Shown: positions 18,660 through 29,155, numbered from the stretch's first letter. The stretch is DNA of 64,000 nt from Natranaerobius thermophilus JW/NM-WN-LF (GCF_000020005.1 NC_010718.1:71001-135000); one strand, 5' to 3'. Notes: generated from the sequence alone by a model not told the origin. Program-made: numbers and translations.

Positions 18660-19022
18660 ATGTCCTTGAAAGTTGGAAAAACTGTAGAAGGTGTAGTAAA
18701 AGGGATTACAAATTTTGGAGCTTTTGTTGAACTTCCGGGAGGTGAAACTGGATTAGTCCACATTTCGGAAGTGGCCGATACTTACGTTAAAGATATTCGC
18801 AAGTTCATAAGTGAAGAAGAACATGTAAAAGTAAAAGTGCTTAGCATTGATGGAGACAAAATTGGTTTGTCATTAAAACGAGTCCGGGAAAACAAAGAAA
18901 AGCATGTTTCCTTTGAAGATAAGATGGCCAAGTTTTTACGAGAAAGTGATGAGCGTCAGCGCGACTTAAGAAAAAATACGGAAGGTAAGCGTGGAAGTCG
19001 CGATACTAAAGCGTTTAATTAA
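18660..19022 (+). CDS. yabR: S1 RNA-binding domain protein (YabR-like)
   Basis: The 120-residue protein has one S1 domain at about 1-73: KVGKTVEGVVKGITNFGAFV, GETGLVHISEVADTYVKD, and KVKVLSIDGDKIGLSLKR. A charged tail follows. It resembles YabR and the S1 repeats of ribosomal protein S1 and polynucleotide phosphorylase. A role in RNA binding or translation is probable but not defined. The start is ATG 18660, with GGGGAGGAA upstream. A terminator follows at 19071. Confidence 0.9.
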   Translation: MSLKVGKTVEGVVKGITNFGAFVELPGGETGLVHISEVADTYVKDIRKFISEEEHVKVKVLSIDGDKIGLSLKRVRENKEKHVSFEDKMAKFLRESDERQRDLRKNTEGKRGSRDTKAFN

Positions 19023-19070
19023 TTAACTAACCAGTAGCTATTACACAGTAATTAACAGTGATTAAGTAAG

Positions 19071-19101
19071 AAACAGAGCGCAACATGCGCTCTGTTTTTT
19101 T
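19071..19101 (+). terminator. Rho-independent terminator after yabR
   Basis: An 11-bp stem AAACAGAGCGC (19071-19081) / GCGCTCTGTTT (19087-19097), loop AACAT, then a T run. Confidence 0.92.
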
Positions 19102-19132
19102 AAGGATTAATTCATTATTTGGGGGGCCTTCA

Positions 19133-20368
19133 TTGAAAAGTCAAAGGCCGTATTTCCAAAAAGGGAAGTACATAAATCAAATTGATACTAACAGAATCCT
19201 GGATTCTTTATTTGATGCAGTATTAGTTATTAACCACTCTGGAGTAATAACTTATATTAATAAAGTTGTTGAACAAGTGCTGAAAATTGAAGGCGAGACT
19301 TTGGTTGGATATGATTACCGTGAACTTTTAAAGTACAGTTACACCTATGAGTTTGAAAATTTTTCAATTTTTGAAACTGCTTTATCAGAAAGGAAAGCAG
19401 TTCATGATAAAGAGTTACACCTAATTGATTCTGAGAATAATGAAGTGATTATTAAGGGTAACACTTATCCAATATATGAAGGCGAAAATTTCTTAGGTGT
19501 TATAGGTGTTTTCAGAGACATTACACGTGAAAAGGAATACCAGGAACAAACAAAAAGATGGGAAGAAAAATTTACTCAGGCAGAAAAGCTAGCTATTGTA
19601 GGTGAAATGGCGGCGGGGACCGCTCATGAAATAAAAAATCCTCTTGCTACAATCAAAGGGTTTTTACAATTGTTAGAAAGTAATGAGTTACCAGAATCTA
19701 AGAGAAAAGAATATTTAGCTACTATCACAGATGAAGTTAACAGAATGGAGCAACTTGTAAAAGAGTTTTTGCATCTATCTAAACCTTCTAATCAAGAAGA
19801 ACATGAAACAAATGAAACAGTGTCTTTGTGTAAAGTGTTCCAAAAGACTTTGATTTTTTTTAGCCCCCAATTTAAAAATAAAAAAGTTATGTTAAATATT
19901 AAATGTCCAGGACACCCTATATATCTACGGGGGAAATCTGATAAATTACAACAAGTATTTATAAATCTGATAAAAAATTCTTTGGAAGCCATGGAAAAGA
20001 TACCTCAGGATTGTAGGAAACTAACCATCAAGGTGGATATTTATAAATCAAATAATAAAGATGATAAAAATGAAAAAGTGATCTTAGAATTTATAGATAC
20101 TGGCCCAGGGATTCCCAAAAATATTATGAATAAGCTGTTTTCCCCTTTTGCCACTACTAAGGTTAGAGGTACTGGCCTGGGATTGCCTGTCAGCATACAA
20201 ATTATTCAGAATTTAGGAGGGTATCTAGTAGCAGAGAATAGCCCCTTGAGGGGTGCTTGTTTTCGTATTGAACTCCCTTTATATGATGTTGATGGAGTTA
20301 ACAGTATATGTAGAAATGTTTATATACCATATTGTGAAAGGGTGGCTGATTATGACAAACCAGATTAA
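19133..20368 (+). CDS. PAS-domain sensor histidine kinase
   Basis: This 411-residue soluble kinase has no membrane segment. It has a PAS domain (about 20-130, with DAVLVINHSGVITYINK), a HisKA domain with the phospho-acceptor box GTAHEIKNPLATIKGFLQLL, and a HATPase domain with N box INLIKNSLEAM, G1 DTGPGIP and G2 GTGLGLPVS. The architecture resembles the sporulation phosphorelay kinases (KinA/KinE type), and the location before spoIIE makes a link to Spo0A reasonable (inference). TTG 19133 follows GGGGGG. The more upstream in-frame start at 19085 lies in the terminator. It overlaps the ppx gene by 17 bp. Confidence 0.88.
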   Translation: MKSQRPYFQKGKYINQIDTNRILDSLFDAVLVINHSGVITYINKVVEQVLKIEGETLVGYDYRELLKYSYTYEFENFSIFETALSERKAVHDKELHLIDSENNEVIIKGNTYPIYEGENFLGVIGVFRDITREKEYQEQTKRWEEKFTQAEKLAIVGEMAAGTAHEIKNPLATIKGFLQLLESNELPESKRKEYLATITDEVNRMEQLVKEFLHLSKPSNQEEHETNETVSLCKVFQKTLIFFSPQFKNKKVMLNIKCPGHPIYLRGKSDKLQQVFINLIKNSLEAMEKIPQDCRKLTIKVDIYKSNNKDDKNEKVILEFIDTGPGIPKNIMNKLFSPFATTKVRGTGLGLPVSIQIIQNLGGYLVAENSPLRGACFRIELPLYDVDGVNSICRNVYIPYCERVADYDKPD

Positions 20369-21251
20369 AGCTGCGATTGATATAGGAAGCAATTCAATTA
20401 GGCTGCTAATAGCTAGAGTCAATAAAAATGGACTAGAGGAGCTATATAGGGATGTCCAAACTACTCGGTTAGGGGAAGGAATTCAACACTATGAAAAATT
20501 AACCCAAAGATCAATCAACGATTCTGTCCATGTACTTAAGGAATATTATCAGATAATCCATCAGTATCAAGTAAACGAAACTAAAATTGTTGCCACCAGT
20601 GCAATAAGGGAAGCATCAAATAATCAAGAGTTTTTTAATGAAGTTAACAGAGCCATAGCTCAACCAATCAATATCGAAGTAGTAGATGGAATTAGGGAAG
20701 CAGCCCTTAATTACAAAGGTGCTACTATGGAATTAACAGAAGATGCCTTTGTTTTTGATCTAGGTGGTGGGAGTCTTGAAATAATACCTCAAGATCCAAA
20801 TTCTATGGCTAGCTTTCCCATAGGTGCTGTTAAAGCAACTGAAAGTTACTGTGATGAAGAAGGGCGTATTAGAAATCACGAAGACTTAAGGAAAGCAGTC
20901 CAAAAAATAATCACTACAGAAATATTAAGTGCATATCAAGAAAATATACAGGTAGTTGGTGTTGGCGGAACGGCCACTTATTTGGCAAAGGCTTATAAAA
21001 AACTCCCAGTTTATAAAAAAGAGGATATTCATGGAACATATCTGAGTAGGACTGACCTAAATAATTTATTGAAGGGTATGGAAAAGTATGATTTGGAACA
21101 ACGTGTTGATGAATTTTTTCTCACACCTAACAGGGCAGATATAATAATTGCAGGAGGTTATATAATAAATTATTTACTTCAAGAGATTGGCGCGAAAGGA
21201 TATTGGGCTAGTGACAATGATATGTTAATGGGGCTGATTTTGGAGATTTAA
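20352..21251 (+). CDS. Ppx/GppA-family phosphatase
   Basis: This 299-residue member of the actin-like ATPase fold has IDIGSNSIRLLIARV at the N terminus, ATSAIREASNNQEF, VVDGIREAALNYKG (with the catalytic Glu), and DLGGGSLEI. It lacks the C-terminal HD-like domain of E. coli Ppx, as do many Firmicute short forms. It probably hydrolyses polyphosphate or pppGpp. Which one cannot be told. ATG 20352 follows AAAGGGTGGC and overlaps the kinase gene, so the two are co-expressed. Confidence 0.88.
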   Translation: MTNQIKAAIDIGSNSIRLLIARVNKNGLEELYRDVQTTRLGEGIQHYEKLTQRSINDSVHVLKEYYQIIHQYQVNETKIVATSAIREASNNQEFFNEVNRAIAQPINIEVVDGIREAALNYKGATMELTEDAFVFDLGGGSLEIIPQDPNSMASFPIGAVKATESYCDEEGRIRNHEDLRKAVQKIITTEILSAYQENIQVVGVGGTATYLAKAYKKLPVYKKEDIHGTYLSRTDLNNLLKGMEKYDLEQRVDEFFLTPNRADIIIAGGYIINYLLQEIGAKGYWASDNDMLMGLILEI

Positions 21252-21281
21252 ACTTTTTGATTCGAGATCAATACTGAGAAT

Positions 21282-21310
21282 TTGACAAATATGTTTACTT
21301 AAGTTATAAT
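21282..21310 (+). promoter_or_regulatory. perfect consensus promoter of tRNA-fMet
   Basis: TTGACA (21282-21287), a 17-bp spacer, and TATAAT (21305-21310). The tRNA starts 15 bases after the -10. Confidence 0.92.
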
Positions 21311-21325
21311 TATAATCACTGTCGA

Positions 21326-21402
<77 letters not shown>

Positions 21403-21410
21403 AATAGCTT

Positions 21411-21441
21411 AAAAACCGGACCAAAAAGGTCCGGTTTTTTT
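21411..21441 (+). terminator. Rho-independent terminator of the tRNA unit
   Basis: A 12-bp stem AAAAACCGGACC (21411-21422) / GGTCCGGTTTTT (21428-21439), followed by more T. Confidence 0.95.
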
Positions 21442-21557
21442 GTTATAAAATACATAAAGGATGTCGAGAAAAAAATTTGACTTATACTAAAGTTTTGACA
21501 TTCTTCCAGTTCCTCACCCTTTATAATTGTTAAGCACACAATCAAAGTTTAAGGTGG

Positions 21558-24068
21558 GTGAGGATTTTGGCTTATGAAACTGAATATATTAAAACTTATG
21601 AAAGAACCTATAAACAAGCTTATCAACCTTTAGATACTTCTAAAAGTGCTACTCCACGTACAAAATTGTTGGTGACTTTTTGGGAAAAATTCCGTGAATT
21701 ATTTATTAAATTATTTAACGGTGTCACAAGTTTATCAACTCTATATTTATTAACGGGTTTTTTACTTGGACGAGCTGAGGTTAGAGGTGGTCTAATACCA
21801 TTGGTGTTAGCATATTTACTAGCACTAAGGCTTGAAAAAGCCAGTTATTTTTCGGCTGCATTTATTGGGTCTCTAATAGGTATCCAATTGACCCACGGGA
21901 TAGAAGGAACTGTTACTGTTATTATACCAGCAATGATTTATTTACTGTGGGAAAGAAGAAGTCTTGGGAACAAACCAAAAATAGGAACTGTTATATTCGT
22001 TGCTTCTTTTATGGTAACTTCATGGTTTTACGGTGGACTGCCTGGAAGTTTTCCTTTTAACCTGCTACCTTTAGCCATAGAGGGTGGTTTATTGGTAATC
22101 TTTGCTGTCTTGCTAATGCCTGGTTTGCAATTTATTGAGTCAAAGAGGAAAACTGATAACATTGAAAAAGAAGAAATAGTTAGCATTATTTTGTTAGCAT
22201 CCATGGCTTTTATGGGTTTACAAGGTATTATGATTGGCCCTTATTCAATTCCAAGATTGGTGAGTTTATTAGCTGTGCTAATTGTTGGATATAGGTATGG
22301 CGGAGGACAAGGTGCCGCGGCTGGCGCTATATTAGGCACTATAACTAGTTTCTATAGTCTGTCCCAAATTAGCATTGGAGCGTTAACTTTAAGCGGTCTA
22401 TTGGCTGGTATTTTTAAAGATTTTGGGAAGTTGAGCTCGACTTTTGCATTCATTTTTTCATCTGGGTTAGTGGTATTTTACCTTGGAGAGCCCTTTGTTA
22501 TGCTGCACTTTTTACAAGAAATTTTAATTATTTCTGTAATATTCTTAGTAATTCCTGAAAGATTTTTCTATAAAATTACACCTTCTCCAATCTCTCATGG
22601 ATCTAAAATGGTAAGTGATAGAAAGATGGATCAAATTATCAATCATAAATTTTATGAATTTGCTAGCTTATTCTCCGATATGGCTAAAGTATTTGAACCT
22701 AATTCAAATGAACAAGATTATCATGACAGTAGTGAAATTGAAGATTTTGTCCAAACTGTAGTCAACCAGGTTTGTGGTGGATGTTCCAAAGTATCTTATT
22801 GTTGGGAGAAAAACTTTTTTGTAACTTATAAAAACTTTTTAAATGTGATAAGCAAGGTGGATAGTGGAAAAAAATTACACAGAGACGAATTACCCGAATA
22901 CTTACAAGAATCTTGTATTAGACCGTCTTTACTATTGGAAAATGCTGGCAGTGTATTTGATGACTATCAATTAGAGCATAATAAGGCTAAAAGTAGTGCA
23001 GCAGAAAATAAAAAATTATTATCTGAACAAATGTTTGCACTATCAGAACTTTTTAATAAAATGGCCAAGTTTAAAGTTGTTGATTCCAGTAATAACAGGG
23101 AATTAGAACAAGAAATTAGATCGGCCATTGAAAACAAGAATTTTGTTTGTGAAGAAATTTGTGTAACAGGTAAGGTTCAAGAAGATTTAACTATAGAGCT
23201 AATAATAAATTGTTCCGGGACTAAACAAGAAGATATTAAAGAAATATCAACATTAGTATCAGAGGTCGTAGGTGAAAAACTGTCACCTGTAACTTGGGAC
23301 CTATATCGTGAAGACTCCAAAATAAATAACCATTACTTTATAAGGTTAAGAGCAGAACAACAGTTGCAAGTTATTACTGGTTGTATCCAGATCAATAAAG
23401 AAGGTGAACCTTTATCTGGAGATACTTACATGTCAAGGGAGCTATCAACTGGAGAACACTTGCTATTATTAAGTGATGGAATGGGGTCTGGGTCTAAAGC
23501 TAACGAGGAAAGTGAAGCCACTGTTAACTTAATTACTAAATTACTAAATTATGGTTATGATAAACAAATGGTGATAAGGTCGGTTAACTCGCTATTAGCT
23601 ACTATCAATCGAGTAGATAGTTTTGCCACAGTAGATATGGCGTTAATTGACTTGTATACTGGTATTGGGGAATTTTGCAAGGCGGGAGCTGTTTCTTCCT
23701 TTATTTCAACTGCTGAAGGGGTAGAAAAGGTAGAAGCTTCCTCGTTACCTGCTGGTATCATAGAGTCAGTTGAACCTAAAAAAATGACATATAGTTTAAA
23801 ACCAGGCGATTATTTATATATGGTGAGTGATGGTGTCTTTGATATGGGTGACGGTGAAAAATGGTTTGAGAAAGCAATTTCTAATTTAAAATCAAAGGAC
23901 CCCCAAGAAATGGCAGAAGAACTCCTGGAAAAAGTGAAGCGCAGATATAGTTATGGAGACTTCCCTGACGATGTAACTATTTTAATCGCTAAAATCACAA
24001 GTAATTCTAAGGAATCTGAATTGGACTCTCAAACTATGGGATTAGATATATGGGAAAAGATAAATTAA
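21558..24068 (+). CDS. spoIIE: stage II sporulation protein E, membrane serine phosphatase
   Basis: SpoIIE dephosphorylates SpoIIAA to activate sigma-F and works at the asymmetric septum. At 836 residues (B. subtilis 827) it has about ten N-terminal membrane helices (roughly 50-330), a central regulatory/FtsZ-binding region containing a Cys-rich patch (VCGGCSKVSYCW), and a C-terminal PP2C phosphatase domain with LLLSDGMGSGSKANEESE and YLYMVSDGVFDMGDG. Starts GTG 21558 and TTG 21567 are both possible behind AAGGTGG. The TTG has the better spacing. Upstream, TGTCGAG near 21463 resembles a Spo0A box with one mismatch. Confidence 0.97.
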   Translation: MRILAYETEYIKTYERTYKQAYQPLDTSKSATPRTKLLVTFWEKFRELFIKLFNGVTSLSTLYLLTGFLLGRAEVRGGLIPLVLAYLLALRLEKASYFSAAFIGSLIGIQLTHGIEGTVTVIIPAMIYLLWERRSLGNKPKIGTVIFVASFMVTSWFYGGLPGSFPFNLLPLAIEGGLLVIFAVLLMPGLQFIESKRKTDNIEKEEIVSIILLASMAFMGLQGIMIGPYSIPRLVSLLAVLIVGYRYGGGQGAAAGAILGTITSFYSLSQISIGALTLSGLLAGIFKDFGKLSSTFAFIFSSGLVVFYLGEPFVMLHFLQEILIISVIFLVIPERFFYKITPSPISHGSKMVSDRKMDQIINHKFYEFASLFSDMAKVFEPNSNEQDYHDSSEIEDFVQTVVNQVCGGCSKVSYCWEKNFFVTYKNFLNVISKVDSGKKLHRDELPEYLQESCIRPSLLLENAGSVFDDYQLEHNKAKSSAAENKKLLSEQMFALSELFNKMAKFKVVDSSNNRELEQEIRSAIENKNFVCEEICVTGKVQEDLTIELIINCSGTKQEDIKEISTLVSEVVGEKLSPVTWDLYREDSKINNHYFIRLRAEQQLQVITGCIQINKEGEPLSGDTYMSRELSTGEHLLLLSDGMGSGSKANEESEATVNLITKLLNYGYDKQMVIRSVNSLLATINRVDSFATVDMALIDLYTGIGEFCKAGAVSSFISTAEGVEKVEASSLPAGIIESVEPKKMTYSLKPGDYLYMVSDGVFDMGDGEKWFEKAISNLKSKDPQEMAEELLEKVKRRYSYGDFPDDVTILIAKITSNSKESELDSQTMGLDIWEKIN

Positions 24069-24137
24069 TGAAAGCAGGAATTAAATAAAAAATGACGAAT
24101 TAACGTATATATGAAAGGATAGTATGAGGGGATTACT

Positions 24138-25667
24138 ATGAAAGAAAAAGTTTATCAAAACATTTTTGAAAAAGGGTTAATAAAATCTGGAGACAAGGTA
24201 TTAGTAGGAGTTTCTGGAGGGCCTGATTCAGTAGCCCTCCTTCATGTGTTATATGAACTAAGGCAAGAACTTCAGTTCAAATTAGTAGTTTCACATTTAA
24301 ATCATGGTTTTAGGGATAAAAGTGCTGAAGAAGATGCTGATTTTGTAAAAAAACTGGCCGAAGATTTGGAATTACCGATAATTTACGACAAATGGCAGGT
24401 AAAAGATTATATTAATTACTATAAACTTTCACCACAACAAGGGGCCCGAATTCAAAGGTATAAATTTTTTGAACAAGCTGCAAAAGATTTCGGTGCAACT
24501 AAATTAGCTCTGGGCCATCATATAGATGATCAAGTGGAAACCTTTTTTTTACGCTTGATAAGAGGTGCTGGAACTCAAGGCCTTTCAGGTATGCAATTTA
24601 TAAGAAAGTTAAATAATGATCTGCTGCTAATCAGGCCGTTGTTAGAGGTGTCAAAAAGTGAAATTAAAGAGTATTTACAAACTAATAAACTAAAATATAA
24701 AATAGATCCAACAAATCAAGAGACCAATTATCTTAGGAATAAGGTGAGACATGAAATTTTACCTGTCTTTCAGGATATAAACCCCAATATTAATGAAAGA
24801 CTTTTAGAAACAATGGAGTTGTTAAAAGAAGAAAATGACTACTTAAACAAGGCAGCTAACGAGCTATATCAAAAGTCACAAGTTGATACTGGACGGAGTC
24901 AAAATAATACAAAACCCCTGGCTTACCAAGGACAAGAAAGAGAACTATTATTTTGCCTTAAAACATTACAAAAATCGCCTAAAGTGTTGTTACGCAGAAT
25001 CTTATTAACAGCAGTTTATTCTTTTATTTCTAAAACTGACCAAGAGGACAGGCATCTAAATTCAGAAAATGTTTCAAAAAAACATATAGATGCCGTGGCG
25101 AAGATGATTGAGTTAGGCTTAACAGGCAAAGAAATAACATTACCAGGAAAAATCTACACTTTTATAGATACTCGAATGATTTCAGGTCAGTCAAAACAAG
25201 TGATGGTAATTTCAGATCAAAATTTAACATCATCATATGCTATTCAAGGGACTAAACAGGCAGAATTAGAAGTCCCCGGGTGGACTTACTGGCCTCTATC
25301 AAATATGTGGCTTTATAGTTATATAAAAGATCACAAATCAGAGCAATCGAGTCATTATCACAAAACAATTAACAGAAATTCTTTTGAAGCTACATTAGAT
25401 TATGATAAGATTGATTTACCAGTAATAATAAGAAATAGAAAGGTGGGGGATCGGTTTGTTCCATTGGGAATGAATTCCCCCAAAAAATTAAAAGACTTTT
25501 TTATTGATGAAAAAGTACCCAGAAATTATCGTGACAAAATTCCTTTGTTAGTTAGCGGCCGAGGTGAAATATTGTGGGTGATAGGATATCGCATAAATGA
25601 ACAGTATAAAGTTACTAAGGATACTAGAAGATATTTTTGCATTGAAGCTCAACTATCGGAGTATTAA
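24138..25667 (+). CDS. tilS: tRNA(Ile)-lysidine synthase
   Basis: TilS converts C34 of tRNA-Ile(CAT) to lysidine so that it reads AUA. The 509-residue protein has the PP-loop GVSGGPDSVALLHV (about 24-37), LNHGFRDKSAEEDADFV, and GHHIDDQVETFFLRLIRG. The C-terminal domain has VGDRFVPLGMNSPKKLKDFF. ATG 24138 has the site GAGGGGAT. A region near residues 250-320 with many polar residues may be a lineage-specific insertion. It lies between spoIIE and hpt as in B. subtilis. Confidence 0.96.
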   Translation: MKEKVYQNIFEKGLIKSGDKVLVGVSGGPDSVALLHVLYELRQELQFKLVVSHLNHGFRDKSAEEDADFVKKLAEDLELPIIYDKWQVKDYINYYKLSPQQGARIQRYKFFEQAAKDFGATKLALGHHIDDQVETFFLRLIRGAGTQGLSGMQFIRKLNNDLLLIRPLLEVSKSEIKEYLQTNKLKYKIDPTNQETNYLRNKVRHEILPVFQDINPNINERLLETMELLKEENDYLNKAANELYQKSQVDTGRSQNNTKPLAYQGQERELLFCLKTLQKSPKVLLRRILLTAVYSFISKTDQEDRHLNSENVSKKHIDAVAKMIELGLTGKEITLPGKIYTFIDTRMISGQSKQVMVISDQNLTSSYAIQGTKQAELEVPGWTYWPLSNMWLYSYIKDHKSEQSSHYHKTINRNSFEATLDYDKIDLPVIIRNRKVGDRFVPLGMNSPKKLKDFFIDEKVPRNYRDKIPLLVSGRGEILWVIGYRINEQYKVTKDTRRYFCIEAQLSEY

Positions 25668-25705
25668 TTTAAAAATTCAGGTAATGAATAAAAGGAGGGT
25701 ATACT

Positions 25706-26251
25706 GTGGAAAGGGCTTATGACAAAGATGCTTTTAAACAATTAATTAGTGAAGAGGAAATAAAAGATAAGGTTAAAGAATTAGGAGAACAAATTTCGCA
25801 AGACTATCAAGGACAAGAAGTGATTGCTGTTGGGGTACTAAAAGGCTCCTTTGTTTTTGCAGCAGATTTGTTGAGACAATTAAGCATACCTAATGAAATT
25901 GATTTCCTAGCTGTATCAAGCTATGGCGCTAGTACTAAATCAAGTGGTATAATTAGAATATTGAAAGATTTAGATACTAGTATAGAAAATAAACATGTGC
26001 TGATTGTAGAAGATATAGTAGATACTGGCTTGACTCTAAATTATTTATTGGAAACCTTATCTACAAGAAAGCCGGCATCACTTAAAATTTGTACTTTATT
26101 AGATAAACCTGATCGCAGAGAGGTGGATCTGACTCCCGATTATATTGGTTTTCAAATACCCGATTTATTCGTGGTAGGATATGGCCTGGACTATGCAGAA
26201 TATTATCGGGATTGGCCAGCTATTTATGTTTTACCAGAAGAAGACGAGTAA
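25706..26251 (+). CDS. hpt: hypoxanthine phosphoribosyltransferase
   Basis: This purine-salvage enzyme makes IMP/GMP from hypoxanthine or guanine and PRPP. It has 181 residues, normal for the family. The PRPP loop is VLIVEDIVDTGLTLNYL. VGVLKGSFVFAADLLR and the substrate segment VGYGLDYAEYYRDWP are also typical. GTG 25706 follows AAAGGAGGGTATACT. It forms the conserved tilS-hpt-ftsH order. Confidence 0.97.
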   Translation: MERAYDKDAFKQLISEEEIKDKVKELGEQISQDYQGQEVIAVGVLKGSFVFAADLLRQLSIPNEIDFLAVSSYGASTKSSGIIRILKDLDTSIENKHVLIVEDIVDTGLTLNYLLETLSTRKPASLKICTLLDKPDRREVDLTPDYIGFQIPDLFVVGYGLDYAEYYRDWPAIYVLPEEDE

Positions 26252-26363
26252 TAATTATTCTGATTAATGAAAATTTGATTAGTTGTTTTAGAGAATATTT
26301 TATGATAAAATACCATGATGCATATATTGTAGAGTTGTGTGTTTCAAGAGAGGAGGGCTCTAG

Positions 26364-28445
26364 TTGAACCGTTTTACCAGACAAGCAGTACTGTATTTAC
26401 TGATACTGATGATTGTAGTTGGAATTTTTCAGCAACTTAACCAAGAACCAGAAGCGGAAGAAGACTTATTTTACAATGAATTTCTCAATAAAGTAGAGGC
26501 AGGAGAAGTAGATAGAGTAGATATTACTGAGAGGGATATTGAAGGTGAATTGACCGATGGTACTTCATTTGTGACCAGGGATCCAGGCGATCCAGAGTTG
26601 ATTGAAACCTTAAAAGAGTACGAAGTTAATATTAAAGACCATGAAGTCCCCGGTCCTCCTTGGTGGGCGTCACTATTTACCTATATTATTCCTTTTGTAT
26701 TACTAATAGCGATATTTTTCTTTTTTATGCAACAATCCCAAGGCGGCGGTGGACGTATGATGAATTTTGGAAAAAGTAAAGCCAAACTTCACGAAGGCGA
26801 TCAGAAAAGTAACGTTAAGTTTCATGATGTGGCAGGTGCCGACGAAGAAAAGGAAGAATTAGTTGAGGTAGTGAATTTCTTAAAAGAGCCTCAGAAGTTT
26901 ATCGATTTGGGTGCTAGAATTCCGAAAGGAGTTTTACTAGTTGGGCCTCCCGGTACAGGAAAAACACTACTTGGTAGAGCTGTAGCTGGTGAAGCGGGTG
27001 TACCATTCTTTAGCATTAGTGGTTCAGACTTTGTAGAGATGTTTGTAGGAGTTGGAGCATCCAGGGTACGTGATTTATTCGAAAATGCTAAGAAAAATTC
27101 ACCATGTATAGTGTTCATTGATGAAATTGATGCTGTAGGTCGACAAAGAGGCGCCGGATTAGGCGGAGGTCATGATGAGCGTGAACAGACTTTAAACCAG
27201 TTACTTGTTGAAATGGATGGTTTCGACGTCAATGAAGGTATTATTGTAATGGCTGCAACAAACAGATCTGATATCCTCGACCCAGCCTTACAAAGACCGG
27301 GACGTTTTGATAGACAAATAACTGTCAATGCTCCTGACTTAAAAGGACGTGAAGAAATACTAAAGGTCCATGCCCGTGATAAACCTCTAGAAGATAACGT
27401 AGATTTAAAAGTAGTGGCTCGAAGAACTCCAGGCTTTACGGGTGCAGATTTGGAAAACTTAGTCAATGAAGCAGCTATTTATGCTGCTAGAAGAAACAAG
27501 AATAGAATTGGTATGAAAGAACTTGAAGGGGCAATAGATCGTGTGATTGCAGGTACAGAGAAGAAAAGTCGTGTAATCAGCGAATTTGAAAAGAAAATTG
27601 TTGCCTATCACGAAGCCGGTCACGCCATTGTGGGATATCTTCTACCACATACTGACCCCGTTCACAAGGTTTCTATTATTCCACGCGGAGCAGCCGGTGG
27701 TTTCACATTAATGTTACCAGAAGAAGATAGACAATTTATGACGAAAACTGAACTATTGGAACGTGTGAGCACTTTACTAGGAGGAAGAGTTGCCGAAGAG
27801 CTCAAACTCAAAGAGATTAGTACTGGAGCTCAAAACGATCTTGAGAGAGCAACTACCATTGTGAGACAAATGATAATGGAATACGGCATGAGTGAAAATT
27901 TAGGACCCATCACTTTAGGTCAAAAACAAGGTCAGGTCTTCCTGGGAAGAGATATTGCTAGAGATAAGGATTACAGTGAAAATATTGCTTATGCAATAGA
28001 TAAAGAAATAAGAAACATGGTTGACAGTTCTTATCAAGAAGCCAGGGAAACATTAGAAGAAAATATTGACAAACTCGAAAAAATTGCTCAGGCCTTGATG
28101 GAAAGAGAAACCTTGGTGGCCAAAGAAATTAAAATGTTAATGGAAGGAAAAGACTTGCCTCCTATTGAAGAAAGTGAAGACACAGAAACATTAGATTTTT
28201 TAGTTGACGAACAACAAGATACGAAATCTGAATCAGACAATGAACAACAGTCCCAAGAAAACCAAGCAGATAACAATCAAAATGATTCAACAACAGAATT
28301 TGACGACGAACAACAAACTAATGATGACAATCGACCTGAAGACGATGAAGATAACGAAGAAGATAAAAACAAGGGGAACAACGACTTCAATCTTAAAATA
28401 GACTACAATAAAGAAGATAAAGATAACAAAGATAAAGATAAGTAA
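26364..28445 (+). CDS. ftsH: ATP-dependent zinc metalloprotease FtsH with acidic tail
   Basis: This membrane-bound AAA protease for quality control has 693 residues. There are two membrane helices (about 7-24 and 103-122) around a small outside domain, Walker A GPPGTGKT (194-201), [11 protein letters not shown], the second region of homology with RPGRFDR, and the zinc site HEAGH (416-420). The C-terminal 75 residues or so are nearly all Asp, Glu, Asn, Gln and Lys. Most FtsH tails are shorter and less acidic. This may reflect salt adaptation. The start is TTG 26364 after GAGGAGGGCT. Confidence 0.97.
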
Positions 28446-28475
28446 CAATTGGATGAAACTCTCTGACAGATGAAT

Positions 28476-28520
28476 AAAGCTTGCTACCCGGACCTAAAAT
28501 GGCCGGGATAGCAAGCCTTT
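28476..28520 (+). terminator. hairpin after ftsH
   Basis: AAAGCTTGCTACCCGG (28476-28491) pairs with CCGGGATAGCAAGCCTTT (28503-28520), with two single-base bulges. It ends in TTT and is a likely terminator. Confidence 0.75.
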
Positions 28521-28609
28521 ATCTTAATATCACAAATGTTTTGAAGAAGAATTTAATAAAAATTAATTGTCCGGCATCCTTTTAAGGAGCTGGAACGGAG
28601 GTGGAAAAA

Positions 28610-29155
28610 GTGCATAGCAGAGCGATAATTAATAGCAGTACTCGAAAACTTGCTGTAGGCGGATTATTGTCGGCGATCAGCATAGTTATGAGCTTTACCC
28701 CCCTTGGTTATGTACCAGTGCCTACACCCGCCGGTTCAGTCACTACCATGCATGTTCCAGTCATAATTGCGGCATTACTAGAAGGGCCTTATATAGGAAC
28801 TATGGTAGGCAGTATTTTTGGATTAACGAGTTTTATCAGAGGGGCAAATTTCTTTGTAGATCCGGTGGTCGCCATTATCCCTAGGTTGTTTATTGGGATG
28901 GGGTCTTACTTTGCAATGAGGTTAACAGCTAGGCTTCTATCTGATAAGACAAAAAGAGATTTTCTCCCCTATGCAGCTGGAGCTTTTACGGGAACAGTTA
29001 TAAACACAGCGGGGGTTTTATCACTTGCAACATTACGTGGGTATTTACCTGGCTATGCAGCAGCAGGTGTGGCTGTCAGTCATGGAATACCTGAAATCAT
29101 TGTTGCAATAATCCTTACTATTTTAATTTGTCGCACAGTAAGGAAATTGTATTAA
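28610..29155 (+). CDS. ECF transporter S (substrate-binding) component
   Basis: This 181-residue membrane protein has about six hydrophobic helices. The pattern (AVGGLLSAISIVMSFTPLGY near the N terminus, HVPVIIAALLEGPYIGTMVG, a GxxxG-rich third segment, and a C-terminal helix) fits the ECF-family S components that bind a vitamin and dock on a shared energising module. The substrate is unknown. Pantothenate is worth considering because coaX (pantothenate kinase) and birA are about 4-5 kb away, but that is only inference. GTG 28610 stands seven bases after GGAGG (28598-28602). The upstream GTG 28601 overlaps that site. Confidence 0.75.
   Translation: MHSRAIINSSTRKLAVGGLLSAISIVMSFTPLGYVPVPTPAGSVTTMHVPVIIAALLEGPYIGTMVGSIFGLTSFIRGANFFVDPVVAIIPRLFIGMGSYFAMRLTARLLSDKTKRDFLPYAAGAFTGTVINTAGVLSLATLRGYLPGYAAAGVAVSHGIPEIIVAIILTILICRTVRKLY

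Noticed and set aside
19085..19132. Earlier start of the PAS histidine kinase
   Set aside because: It begins in the yabR terminator hairpin. TTG 19133 with a GGGGGG site is better.
28204..28401. 65-codon plus-strand frame at the end of ftsH
   Set aside because: It is an out-of-frame reading of the repetitive acidic tail and has no ribosome site.
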